Notes under the pieces: generated by a model
Told to the model about the DNA's origin: nothing
What the model saw: only the letters and a program-made list of their open reading frames with translations
Databases searched by the model: none
Part shown: piece by piece, positions 16,218-24,811 of the stretch
How the letters are laid out: every line of letters begins with the position of its first letter
Numbering within the stretch: position 1 is the first letter of the stretch
Program-made: the position numbers and the translations under genes
Origin: Pseudomonadota bacterium
Lineage (GTDB): Bacteria; Pseudomonadota; Gammaproteobacteria; Acidiferrobacterales; Acidiferrobacteraceae
Assembly: GCA_021794275.1 (NCBI GenBank)
Contig: JAJYRD010000076.1
Coordinates: 30,646 to 94,645, forward strand
Length of the DNA stretch: 64,000 bases
Direction: 5' to 3'

Positions 16218-19200
16218 CCCTAACGCTCGGTGACCGCCTCAAAGTGCGCGCCATGGTCTATGTCGCGAGCGAGCCCATACCACGGTTTTGGCCCATGCGC
16301 ACCTTCATCCACCATAACCCCCTCTACGGTCTGGAGGACAAGCCGTTTGCTGAGGCTGTGGCGGAGGGGGGGCGCTTATTTCATGCCCGCGGCTACCTGG
16401 AACGCTCGCAATATCAACGCTATCGGCGCGAAGGCAAGATCGATGACCGGCATTTGCGCCGGCGCATCGCGGATTTTCTCGGCCAACGCGTGGACCTGCC
16501 GCCGGGACTCGATCTCGGGGCATGGCTTTGGCATATGGCGACGGCCTGTGAGAAGTCGAGGGCCGTGGAAAGGGGGGATTGGGTCAACGGCGCGGCCCTC
16601 GCCGCCGCCCTGAGCGAGGAAACGATCGCGTTGCCCGATGCGGATCTCGACTGCTTTTTGCGAACCATCCTCGCGGGCTACTACTCATCGGAGTCACCCG
16701 TCTACAGGCACGTGGACTCGCTTTTTGGTACGGCCATAGGGGCAACCCTGGACGACCTGCTAACGAAGAGCTGCCTCGATTTCTTCGACGAGGGACAGTC
16801 GGCCTGGCAGGCGCCGGGCCGCGAGGCAGGGTTCTTTCAGGCATGGAAGGAGCTGGCGCGTCGTAACGCGCGTTTCCTCCTTCGTGGTTTGCACCTGCGC
16901 CAGGTGCTTGTCGAGGAGGAGACGGCGGAGGGAATGATCGCCTACATCCTGCGCCGCCTGGAAGTCCCCGAGGGGTCCTGGCAGGGCTACATCACGCACG
17001 AGCTCACGCGCATGCATGGATGGGCTGGGTTCATACGCTATCGCATGAGCGCCAAGCATTATTATTGGGCGCAGCGCTATCCGGCCGACCTGGTCGACTT
17101 CCTTGCTGTGCGCATGGTGCTCGGCTTCGCGCTCCTACAGGAGGGAAGCCGGCACCATGGCACGCCGGCCTCCGCCTCCGAGGTCACCTCACTCCTCGAC
17201 GGGGAGCCCAGACAGGCGTACTTGCGCCACGAGCTTTACGCGGGCACGGTCCTTCCTGCCTGGGCGCACGAGGTCGACGATGCCCTGGCGCGCGGGCGTC
17301 CGGCGCAGATCGCAAAGATGGCTGTCGACTACGCCGAAGCCCGGGCCCGATGGGAGAATCAACGCACCGCGAAGTCGCTGCGCAGCCTTGCGCAGGGCGT
17401 TGGCGGTTCGGCGGAGGCGGTGCTACGGTCGCTTGAGCCTGCGCAGCTCGATAGCCTGCTCGGGGTCTTGCGGGATTGGGAGGATACCGAAGGCTTCATG
17501 TGGCTGCAGGCCATGGAATCACACTACATCAACGAACTCGTCGCTAAGATCCATAGGCCCGTGACCGAGCAGCGCAGCGAGCATCGCCCGTTCGCACAGG
17601 CGCTATTTTGCATCGACGTGCGCTCGGAACCCATGCGTCGCCACTTGGAGGCCTTGGGGGATTACCAGACATTTGGCATCGCTGGGTTCTTCGGAATACC
17701 ACTTGGCTACCTGGAGTTTGGCAAGGGCACCGAGACCCATCTCTGTCCTGCGGTTCAGACCCCGAAGAATCTGGTTCTGGAGATACCGGCGGGATTGGAT
17801 TTGGAGGAAGAGCCCCTCTACGATGCCCTTCAGCATGTCTTGCACGAGCTTAAGGCCTCGGTGCTTTCGCCATTCGTGGCGGTGGAGGCTGTGGGTCTGC
17901 TCTTCAGTCTGGGATTGGTGGGCCGCACGCTTGCGCCTTTGGGCTACCAGCGCTGGCGCGCGCGCCTGCACGCCGACAAACCCATCACACGGCTATTGCT
18001 CGACAAACTAAGCCCGGAACAGGCGGATTCCATCATCCGTGCGGTGCAGCGGGCCATGATCGTGCGGGCATTGGCGCGTGAGCTGCGCATCCCACGCGAC
18101 AAAGTCACCGACGACGATGTGCGAAATCTGCGTGAGGTGGCCCTGGGCCACGAAAGGGGACCGAGCCGTCTTGCGCGCCGTCTTGGCATGACGGACGCCG
18201 CCGAGCATGATTTTCTGGAAAAGCTGCGGGGGGTCTACCGGATCGATCGCGCCGTCACGAGTCTGCAGATGGGGCGCTTAGGGCGCATCGGCTTTAGTAT
18301 AGAAGAACAGATGCGCTACGTGACCCAGGCCTTGCTCTCGATAGGTCTGGACCGTAATTTCTCGCGCTTCGTGCTCTTGATCGGCCATATGAGTCACAGC
18401 GAGAACAATCCCTATGAGTCGGCGCTGGATTGCGGTGCCTGTGGCGGCGGCAAGGGGTTACCCAATGCTCGGGCTTTGGCGACTATGGCGAATAAACCGG
18501 AGGTCCGTCGCCGCCTGCGTGAGCGCGGCATCGTGATACCGGAGGACACGTGGTTCTTGCCGGCCATCCATAACACGACCACTGATGTGATCGAGCTTCA
18601 CGATCTCGACCTCCTGCCGGCGCGCCACCTGCTCTACCTGGAGCGGCTTCGCAGCGGCTTGAACGCCGCAAGTCGCCGCTGCGCTGCGGAGCGCATGCCG
18701 CAACTCGGGACCGGGTCGCGGTTGGAGGCAGATCCCTTGGCAGCTGCGGCGCTTGCGCAACGCCAAGCCCACGACTGGTCCCAGGTGCGGCCGGAATGGG
18801 GGCTTTCGCGCAATGCATATGCCATCGTCGGCCGACGCAGTCTCACCGAGGGGGTCAATCTGGAAGGCCGCTCCTTCCTGCAATCCTATGATTACCGCCT
18901 CGACCCCAAAGGGCGCCTTCTGGAGAACATCCTCACGGGCCCCCTGGTCGTCGGAGAGTGGATCAATCTGGAGCACTATTTTTCGGTGGTGGACACCGAA
19001 AGCTATGGGAGCGGCAGCAAGGTCTACCATAATGTGGCCGGCCGTTTCGCGGTGATGACTGGCAACCAGAGCGATCTGCGCACAGGCCTGCCGACCCAGA
19101 CCGTACTCAAAGACGGGCAACCGTATCACGAGCCGGTACGGCTCATTGCGTTGGTGGAGGCGCCCTTGGAGTTCGCGCAACGCACGGTCGGACGCATCGC

Positions 19201-19369
19201 CAAGGTGCAGGCCCTCATCGCAGGCGGCTGGGTACGGCTTTTGGTCCTCGATCCCGAGGACGACTATCGGGTGCACGTCCTGGAAGACGGCGCATTTACC
19301 GTCCACCCGCGTTCGGCGCGTAGCGTGCAGGCGCCGTCCACGAACCCCGCCCTGGAGGCTTCGCCATGA
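16214..19369 (+). CDS. dabA: DabA, carbonic anhydrase-like subunit of the DAB pump
   Basis: This 1051-residue protein (family formerly DUF2309) is the soluble partner of DabB. It hydrates CO2 vectorially in the cytoplasm so that bicarbonate accumulates for the carboxysome. The beta-carbonic-anhydrase-like site is present: C466 and D468 in ALFCIDVRSEP, H725 in IGHMSHSENN and C740 in ALDCGACGGG. The spacings (2 and 15) match the characterised enzyme's ligands. It is longer than many family members. The start overlaps the preceding gene by 4 nt and the stop overlaps the PII-like gene by 4 nt. Confidence 0.96.
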   Translation: MTLTLGDRLKVRAMVYVASEPIPRFWPMRTFIHHNPLYGLEDKPFAEAVAEGGRLFHARGYLERSQYQRYRREGKIDDRHLRRRIADFLGQRVDLPPGLDLGAWLWHMATACEKSRAVERGDWVNGAALAAALSEETIALPDADLDCFLRTILAGYYSSESPVYRHVDSLFGTAIGATLDDLLTKSCLDFFDEGQSAWQAPGREAGFFQAWKELARRNARFLLRGLHLRQVLVEEETAEGMIAYILRRLEVPEGSWQGYITHELTRMHGWAGFIRYRMSAKHYYWAQRYPADLVDFLAVRMVLGFALLQEGSRHHGTPASASEVTSLLDGEPRQAYLRHELYAGTVLPAWAHEVDDALARGRPAQIAKMAVDYAEARARWENQRTAKSLRSLAQGVGGSAEAVLRSLEPAQLDSLLGVLRDWEDTEGFMWLQAMESHYINELVAKIHRPVTEQRSEHRPFAQALFCIDVRSEPMRRHLEALGDYQTFGIAGFFGIPLGYLEFGKGTETHLCPAVQTPKNLVLEIPAGLDLEEEPLYDALQHVLHELKASVLSPFVAVEAVGLLFSLGLVGRTLAPLGYQRWRARLHADKPITRLLLDKLSPEQADSIIRAVQRAMIVRALARELRIPRDKVTDDDVRNLREVALGHERGPSRLARRLGMTDAAEHDFLEKLRGVYRIDRAVTSLQMGRLGRIGFSIEEQMRYVTQALLSIGLDRNFSRFVLLIGHMSHSENNPYESALDCGACGGGKGLPNARALATMANKPEVRRRLRERGIVIPEDTWFLPAIHNTTTDVIELHDLDLLPARHLLYLERLRSGLNAASRRCAAERMPQLGTGSRLEADPLAAAALAQRQAHDWSQVRPEWGLSRNAYAIVGRRSLTEGVNLEGRSFLQSYDYRLDPKGRLLENILTGPLVVGEWINLEHYFSVVDTESYGSGSKVYHNVAGRFAVMTGNQSDLRTGLPTQTVLKDGQPYHEPVRLIALVEAPLEFAQRTVGRIAKVQALIAGGWVRLLVLDPEDDYRVHVLEDGAFTVHPRSARSVQAPSTNPALEASP

Positions 19370-19692
19370 AATCCCTGAATCTGAGTCCCCTGAAGAAACT
19401 CGAGATCATTCTCGAGGGGATTCACAAAGAGTTTGCGACCGATCTTTTGGACCGCGCCGGCCTGAAGGGCTACACCATCGTCGGCAATCTCTCGGGCAAG
19501 GGCAGTCACGGCATGTACGAAGGTCATGTCATGTTCAACGAAGACGATGCGCTCATCATGATCATAGCGGCGGTGGGCGAAGAGCTAGTGGCACCCATCC
19601 TTGAAGGGTTTGCGCCCTTCTTTGAGCAGCATACGGGGGTGGTGTTCGTCTCCGATATTCAGGTCAGTCGTCTCGTGAAGTTCAAGAACTGA
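19366..19692 (+). CDS. Carboxysome-associated PII-like protein (CPII)
   Basis: This 108-residue protein is of the PII/GlnB superfamily fold. It lies in a DAB/carboxysome operon, where a divergent group called CPII has been described that binds adenine nucleotides and bicarbonate. [34 protein letters not shown] fits the PII beta-alpha start, and the T-loop region is short. It lacks the uridylylation Tyr context of GlnB. It probably senses energy or bicarbonate status and controls the DAB pump. The ATGA overlap with dabA shows coupling. Confidence 0.88.
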   Translation: MKSLNLSPLKKLEIILEGIHKEFATDLLDRAGLKGYTIVGNLSGKGSHGMYEGHVMFNEDDALIMIIAAVGEELVAPILEGFAPFFEQHTGVVFVSDIQVSRLVKFKN

Positions 19693-19729
19693 CGGTCGCC
19701 TGTCTCAGATTCAACTTAAGGGGTCTCCC

Positions 19730-20533
19730 ATGTCCGATCTGGAAAAGCAATACCGCATAGAGAAAGAGCCGTATTACAAGGAGGTCAGCGACGAGATCGC
19801 GCTCTTCGAGGCCGCGTATGACGCGCGCCTACCCATGATGGTGAAGGGACCGACGGGCTGCGGCAAGTCACGCTTTATCGAATACATGGCTTGGCGGCTC
19901 AAGCGGCCGCTCGTGACCGTTGCGTGTAACGAGGACATGACAGCCTCGGATCTCGTGGGGCGCTTCCTGCTCGACAAGGATGGCACTAAGTGGCAGGACG
20001 GACCGCTCACCGCGGCTGCGCGCATGGGTGCCATCTGTTATTTGGATGAAGTCGTCGAGGCGCGCCAGGATACGACGGTGGTCATCCACCCGCTCACGGA
20101 CCATAGGCGCAGCCTGCCCTTGGACAAGAAGGGCGAATTGATCCATGCGCATCCTGATTTCCAGCTGGTCATTTCCTATAACCCGGGCTACCAGGCGGCG
20201 ATGAAGGATTTGAAGCAATCGACCAAGCAGCGTTTCGGGGCCCTGGATTTCAATTATCCCGATCGCGAGATCGAGATCGAGATCGTAGCCCACGAAACCG
20301 GCGTGTCGACCGATGTGGCGGGCAAGCTCGTATCGGTCGCGGAGCGTTCGCGCAACCTAAAGGGTCATGGACTCGACGAAGGACTTTCCACGCGTATGTT
20401 GATCTATGCGGGATCCTTGATGAAGAAGGGCGTGGATCCGCTTGCCGCCTGCAGTATGGCTTTGGTGCGACCGATGACCGACGATCCGGACATGCGTGAC
20501 GCCCTTGACGCCGCGGTGGGGACCTTCTTCTGA
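19730..20533 (+). CDS. cbbQ: CbbQ, AAA+ motor of the RuBisCO activase
   Basis: This 267-residue MoxR-family AAA+ ATPase has Walker [13 protein letters not shown] (K46, S47) and Walker [13 protein letters not shown]. CbbQ hexamers bind CbbO and remodel inhibited RuBisCO. It starts 37 nt after the PII-like gene. Its separation from cbbO by the DAB genes is a rearrangement of the usual adjacent pair, but all genes remain on the same strand in one probable transcript. TEMPLATE residues of the pore loop cannot be judged by eye. Confidence 0.95.
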   Translation: MSDLEKQYRIEKEPYYKEVSDEIALFEAAYDARLPMMVKGPTGCGKSRFIEYMAWRLKRPLVTVACNEDMTASDLVGRFLLDKDGTKWQDGPLTAAARMGAICYLDEVVEARQDTTVVIHPLTDHRRSLPLDKKGELIHAHPDFQLVISYNPGYQAAMKDLKQSTKQRFGALDFNYPDREIEIEIVAHETGVSTDVAGKLVSVAERSRNLKGHGLDEGLSTRMLIYAGSLMKKGVDPLAACSMALVRPMTDDPDMRDALDAAVGTFF

Positions 20534-20661
20534 GGCGACCGGCCTTGCGGACACGGCTCGCCGATGTCCGCTTCATGCGCCTGCCGATCCTGGCTCAGGG
20601 GGTTCGCGGTGGTCCACCGGGCCCGCATCTGTTAGAGTCGTATGATTTTTTTGTGTGACCT

Positions 20662-21276
20662 ATGATTCAGCTTCGGACCTACGTCTACATCGATTCGCTC
20701 CAGCCGCAGCTTGCGGCGTATATCGGCAGCGTTTCGCAGGGCTTCCTGCCGGTGCCGGGGGATGCGGCGTTGTGGGTGGAGGTGTCGCCGGGCATGGCGG
20801 TGCATAGGCTGACCGATATTGCCCTGAAGGCGACCAGGGTGCATCTCTCGCAGCTTGTGATCGAGCGCGAGTTCGGGGCCATGGTCATCCATCACCGCGA
20901 CCAGAGCGATGTGCGCGAGGCAGGGCATGCCGTGTTGGCCCGCCTGGGCGCCGGGCAAGAAGATCGCAAGGCCTGTCGTATCACTTGGCGGGAGGTCATA
21001 CGGGGCATGATGCCGGACCACACCGTACTCATCAATCGCCAGAACCGCCGCGGCTCCATGATCCTTCCGGAACAGAGCATGTTCATCCTGGAGACGGAGC
21101 CCGCGGGGTATATCATCTATGCCGCCAATCAAGCGGAGAAGGCGGCGAACATCACTTTGATCGATGTGCGTGCAGTGGGCGCCTACGGTCGCATGATCAT
21201 ATCCGGGCGCGAGGCGGACATCGACGAGGCAGCCGCTGCTGCGGTGCACGCAGTGCAGAATCCCTCCTGGACCTGA
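20662..21276 (+). CDS. csoS1D: Tandem BMC shell trimer CsoS1D
   Basis: This 204-residue protein consists of two fused BMC domains (roughly 1-100 and 105-200). It forms pseudohexameric trimers that stack face to face and have a large gated pore, thought to admit RuBP and release 3-phosphoglycerate. [35 protein letters not shown] and [35 protein letters not shown] show the two copies of the BMC core. About 130 bp separates it from cbbQ, with no clear promoter. Confidence 0.92.
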   Translation: MIQLRTYVYIDSLQPQLAAYIGSVSQGFLPVPGDAALWVEVSPGMAVHRLTDIALKATRVHLSQLVIEREFGAMVIHHRDQSDVREAGHAVLARLGAGQEDRKACRITWREVIRGMMPDHTVLINRQNRRGSMILPEQSMFILETEPAGYIIYAANQAEKAANITLIDVRAVGAYGRMIISGREADIDEAAAAAVHAVQNPSWT

Positions 21277-21279
21277 GGC

Positions 21280-21840
21280 ATGGATCGCCGCGAACTGCAA
21301 GACACGCTTTGTCGCTACCGTAGCCGCTTTCCCGAGGAGGGCGCCTACGCGAGGCGCGCATGCCGGCTGCTTGAGGAGTCGCCACGCTGCTTCGATCGCG
21401 AGACCGAGGGCCTGCATGTGACCGCCTCCGCGTGGGTGCTGAACCCGCGGCGCGACGCCGCTCTGCTCGTGCTCCATCGCAAGCTCGATCAATGGTTCCA
21501 GCCTGGTGGTCACGCTGATAGCGACGAGGACGTGCGGCGCGTGGCGCTTAAGGAGTGTTGTGAGGAGACGGGAATCCCGATCAACCACATACATCTCCTG
21601 AGCCCTGACGTCTTCGACATCGATATCCATAGGATACCGGCCACGCGCCACGAGCCCGAGCACGAGCACCTGGATATTCGCTTCGTCGTGGAAATAGACG
21701 ATACGTTGCCACTTACCGGCAACGAGGAATCGTACGAGCTTCGCTGGGTGCCGTTGCGCGAGGTGGTGCTCTATAACCGTGAACGCTCCCTCCATCGGCT
21801 GATCGTAAAGAGCGCGCTTTGGCGTCGGCGCCTCTTTTGA
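21280..21840 (+). CDS. Nudix hydrolase downstream of csoS1D
   Basis: This 186-residue hydrolase has a Nudix box at residues 76-99 (GGHADSDEDVRRVALKECCEETG), in which the usual Arg-Glu is Lys-Glu; the catalytic EExG part is intact. Such enzymes cleave X-linked nucleoside diphosphates and related metabolites. It begins three bases after the csoS1D stop, so it is almost certainly co-transcribed with the carboxysome genes. Substrate unknown; metabolite repair linked to the Calvin cycle is a guess from position. Confidence 0.85.
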   Translation: MDRRELQDTLCRYRSRFPEEGAYARRACRLLEESPRCFDRETEGLHVTASAWVLNPRRDAALLVLHRKLDQWFQPGGHADSDEDVRRVALKECCEETGIPINHIHLLSPDVFDIDIHRIPATRHEPEHEHLDIRFVVEIDDTLPLTGNEESYELRWVPLREVVLYNRERSLHRLIVKSALWRRRLF

Positions 21841-22073
21841 GGGGTCGGGAAGTGCACGGTGTCTCCGGGTTCCAAGCCTGAGCCCGGTCTTGCGCATGGC
21901 ATAAGGCCGCATCCGGCTCGAAACCCGATGCCCATGCGCCCCTATACACAGCTCATGTAAGTCGCGAGAGTGTCGTCATGCGACGTCCGCGCGCGTATGC
22001 TGAGGACATGGATTACATGCAGGCGGGGGCTGCCTCGCGCACCCGGGGTCGTGCAGAAACGGAGGACTTGGGT

Positions 22074-22943
22074 ATGGACGAAGAAGGCAAGACGATTGAG
22101 GTGCAACGTTCGCGGGGGATTGAGCGCTCTTATACGGGGGAGGCGACCAGTGATGGCGCTGGTGTCCGCTTGACGCGGCTCTTGTCGCAAGGACTCCAGA
22201 GACGCCTCGACCCCTTCTTGATGCTGGATTTCTTCGGTAGCGATCAGGCCGCTGACTATATCGCAGGATTCCCCGATCACCCGCATCGGGGTTTTGAGAC
22301 CATCACCTATATGCTCGAAGGTCGCATGCGCCACCGCGATAACGCAGGTCATGAGGGTCTGCTTCAGACCGGGGGCATGCAGTGGATGGTTGCAGGTTCG
22401 GGGGTCGTGCACTCGGAGATGCCAGAGCAAGAGGCCGGGCGCATGACGGGCTTCCAGTTGTGGCTGAACCTGCCAGCCAGGGACAAGATGACCAAACCCT
22501 GGTATCGGGACTTCGGGGCTGCCGATCTGCCGCGGGTTCATGCCCCGAGCGGCGCTACGGCAATCGTGCTCGCCGGCGAATCGCATGGGGTGGCAGGAGC
22601 CGTGCAGCGCCCGGTGACCGAACCTCTTGTCCTGGATGTGCGCATTCCGGCCGGTCAACGCTGGCAGCAACCGCTGAAACCCGGACATCATGCCTTTGCC
22701 GTGCTGTACGAGGGGCGCGCATCGATAGGGGGCGGGGAGCTCGCACCGAAAAGTCTTGCGGTACTTACTGATGACGCGTCGGCCGACGGCGTGATTGTGG
22801 CGGCCCGAGAGGAGGCGCGGATACTGCTCGTGGCAGGCCTACCTCTCAACGAGCCTATTGTGCAGTATGGCCCTTTCGTCATGAATACGCGCGAAGAGAT
22901 CGTGGCGGCCGTGCAGGATATACGTGAGGGACGTTTCGGATAG
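22074..22943 (+). CDS. Pirin family protein
   Basis: This is a 289-residue bicupin. The metal ligands of the N-terminal cupin are intact: H69 and H71 in FPDHPHRGFET, and H113 and E115 in GSGVVHSEMP. Pirins bind Fe, Mn or Ni, and some show quercetinase activity; their physiological role is usually unclear. The frame is open from 21978, but the ATG at 22074 has GGAGG at 22061-22065 and gives a family-like N-terminus (RGIERSYTGEATSDGAGV). It lies 230 bp beyond the Nudix gene and may be the last gene of, or independent from, the carboxysome block. Confidence 0.9.
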   Translation: MDEEGKTIEVQRSRGIERSYTGEATSDGAGVRLTRLLSQGLQRRLDPFLMLDFFGSDQAADYIAGFPDHPHRGFETITYMLEGRMRHRDNAGHEGLLQTGGMQWMVAGSGVVHSEMPEQEAGRMTGFQLWLNLPARDKMTKPWYRDFGAADLPRVHAPSGATAIVLAGESHGVAGAVQRPVTEPLVLDVRIPAGQRWQQPLKPGHHAFAVLYEGRASIGGGELAPKSLAVLTDDASADGVIVAAREEARILLVAGLPLNEPIVQYGPFVMNTREEIVAAVQDIREGRFG

Positions 22944-23249
22944 GGGTGTGGGATCGAGAGGCAATACGCGCGAGTGAAGCTTGTTTGCCCTCGCCTGATT
23001 GCGGGTAATCGCTCGTCCAGGTTTGGGCTGAGATTGTCGGCAGGCGTCCGATGCCACGAGCGGCATATTTCCTTTTGGCGCCCTGTCGGATATACGTAAA
23101 CGCAAGGGCTTGAAGCGCCGATCTTCGCCGCCCGCTGCGTGCACCTGCCCCAAGTGGGCGACAAGCCCATGCAGGGCGTGCCCGAAGGGTCGTGTCCCCT
23201 TCCGCTCGGGCCGTCCGTCATCCGTGGTATTCGTAGCTTGCGGCTCTTA
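22944..23249. other. Non-coding stretch left of the IS element
   Basis: I see no coding region. The last part, 23208-23214 (GGGCCGT), could pair with GCGGCCC at 24528-24534 on the other side of the IS element, as the 5' strand of a tRNA acceptor stem would (see 24478-24538). The left target duplication of the IS (TTA) is at 23247-23249. Confidence 0.4.
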
Positions 23250-24474
23250 GAACTTATCGGTAAATAATGTTTATCTTGAGATGCACTTTTCGGAACGCAA
23301 TGATGCCAGCCGCGAGATGGTTGAGCGCCATGAAGCTGCGATCCAGTTTCTCATAGCGCACCAGCAGCTTGCGAAAACGGTTGAACCAACTATGGCAGAT
23401 CTCGACCACCGAGCGCTGGGCCTTCTTGCCGGGATGCCGCCGCTTTGCCTGCTGCCCCTGCGTGCGGCTGACCACATGAGGAATGTCGCCATGACGCTCC
23501 ATGATCTCCAGCGCGGGCTGTCCGCGATAGCCGGCATCCAGACACAAATGCTTGGAGCGACGCTCGGCCGGCACCGCGCGCGAGATCAGGATAGCCGACA
23601 GGACGGCGTCGAGTTGCGTCACGTCATGCCGGTTCGCACCGGTCACGATGAGTGACCAGGGGACGCCACGGCCGTCGACCAGCAGATGACGCTTGCCCCC
23701 CCTCGCTGCGCGCCATGGAGAGCGAAGCGGAGGCGCGTAGTCCGCGGGAGGCATAGGTCCGGGCGGGTGGCCGCAGGCCACCTGCAAGGACATCGACATG
23801 CCGTCCAGTTATTGTGGGCGAGCCTCTTGTGCGCCAGAAAAGCGCACGGCTCGACCGCAGGACGGCCGCGGCATCTCGGAGCGGAGCGGAGAGATCATGA
23901 GTTGCGCTGAGACCGAAGGCGCGAGGGCGACTGGGATGTCCCGTCGCGCATACTGAGGGCCAGCGCACCCTTGTTTTTTCTGATCCGTCGGGTGGGCTCC
24001 GATCTGCACTCGTGCCAGTGGCGCCTTGAAGAGGGCCCCATCCAGACTTTGCCATCGCCAGGTGTGATACCTTCCGTCTATCTGGTCATATTCCGCCAAC
24101 CCCGTAGCCCAGATCGCCTCGAACGCGTCGGCACACTCCCATTCCAGGAACCGCCTGTGGATCGCGCTGGCGCCGCAGAAACGCTCCTTCGGCAAAGCCT
24201 TCCACCGGCAACCGGTTCGTAACACATACACCACGGCCTCGAACGCCAGTCGCGCCGGTTTCGGCGTGTGTCCATCACTCGCCTTCTGTGCGTATTCCTG
24301 GTCTGCTGGTCGCTCGTGGACGGACGCCAAGGGTTCCATTCGCGTCCAGAAGTCGTCGGTGACCACCCATGAAGCCACACCCTTCTTTGCCAGCCTTCTC
24401 GTCGCCAGCGCCACCTCCAAGGCCGCGCCCGAGGCAGCCCGAAAGGGGATCGTATATCATTTACGGATAAGTTC
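23250..24474 (-). mobile_element. IS5-family insertion sequence with ends and target duplication
   Basis: The left end GAACTTATCGGTAAAT (from 23250) and the right end, whose complement reads GAACTTATCCGTAAAT (from 24474), form imperfect terminal inverted repeats. Both are flanked by TTA (23247-23249 and 24475-24477), the 3-bp duplication typical of the IS427/IS1031 branch of IS5. The element is 1225 bp, longer than usual for this group, because about 270 bp is inserted in the transposase gene. It divides carboxysome-linked DNA from an island of orphan genes. Confidence 0.85.
23254..24420 (-). pseudogene. IS5-family DDE transposase, interrupted in frame
   Basis: One reading frame runs leftward from 24420 to 23254 and is broken by a single TAA at 23809-23811. 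The first part (to about 23971) carries the IS5 N-terminal region and the first catalytic Asp (WQSLDGALFKAPLA, then GAHPTDQKKQG). The last part (from about 23700) continues GGKRHLLVDGRGVPWSL, with the second Asp in CLDAGYRG and Glu in VVEICHSWFNRFRK. Between them lie about 90 unrelated codons, including the stop. Removing about 23701-23970 rejoins QKKQG and GKRHLL in frame. It is therefore probably inactive. Confidence 0.8.
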
Positions 24475-24477
24475 TTA

Positions 24478-24538
24478 GTAGTTTAATATCAGACTCTAAA
24501 TCGGGGGGTCCTGGGCTTGAGCCCTGGGCGGCCCACCA
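24478..24538 (+). other. tRNA-like 3' end with encoded CCA beside the IS
   Basis: Positions 24507-24538 resemble the T-arm and acceptor end of a tRNA: CTGGG, loop CTTGAGC, CCTGG, then GCGGCCC, A and CCA (24536-24538). The T-loop lacks the normal TTC, and two stem pairs are wobbles. GGGCCGT at 23208-23214, left of the IS, could complete the acceptor stem, which would mean the IS split the structure. The joined sequence is 103 nt and I cannot draw a sound anticodon arm, so this is a decayed gene or an attachment-site relic rather than a working tRNA. Confidence 0.35.
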
Positions 24539-24771
24539 TAAAAACAGCAAGTCAGTTGTTAGCATCCTCTCACAAAAAAGCGGAACGGGCTTGCGGACGG
24601 CTAGCCTTCAACGCAACGCCATAGTAACCCACGAAATCTCTTGTATACCGTAGTAGGTCGTAGATTGTATGCACCGTCTTGGATCATATTTTTCTACGAT
24701 TGCCACCACTGCGTCTATCGATCTCAAACCCCGCCACCTCGACGGCAGCCGCATTCCACGTATGATCTTGT

Positions 24772-24800
24772 TTGTGTTATAAAGAACATCACAAAATAAT
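24772..24800 (+). promoter_or_regulatory. Candidate promoter of the orphan membrane protein gene
   Basis: TTGTGT (24772-24777) and AATAAT (24795-24800) are separated by 17 bp. A start a few bases further on would give a very short leader containing AGGA before the ATG at 24812. The area is AT-richer than the surrounding genome. Confidence 0.5.
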
Positions 24801-24811
24801 CAGGATAAGCC

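Noticed and set aside
23624..24055. 143-codon leftward frame inside the IS element
   Set aside because: It spans the junctions of the 270-bp insertion out of the transposase frame and has no recognisable motif.
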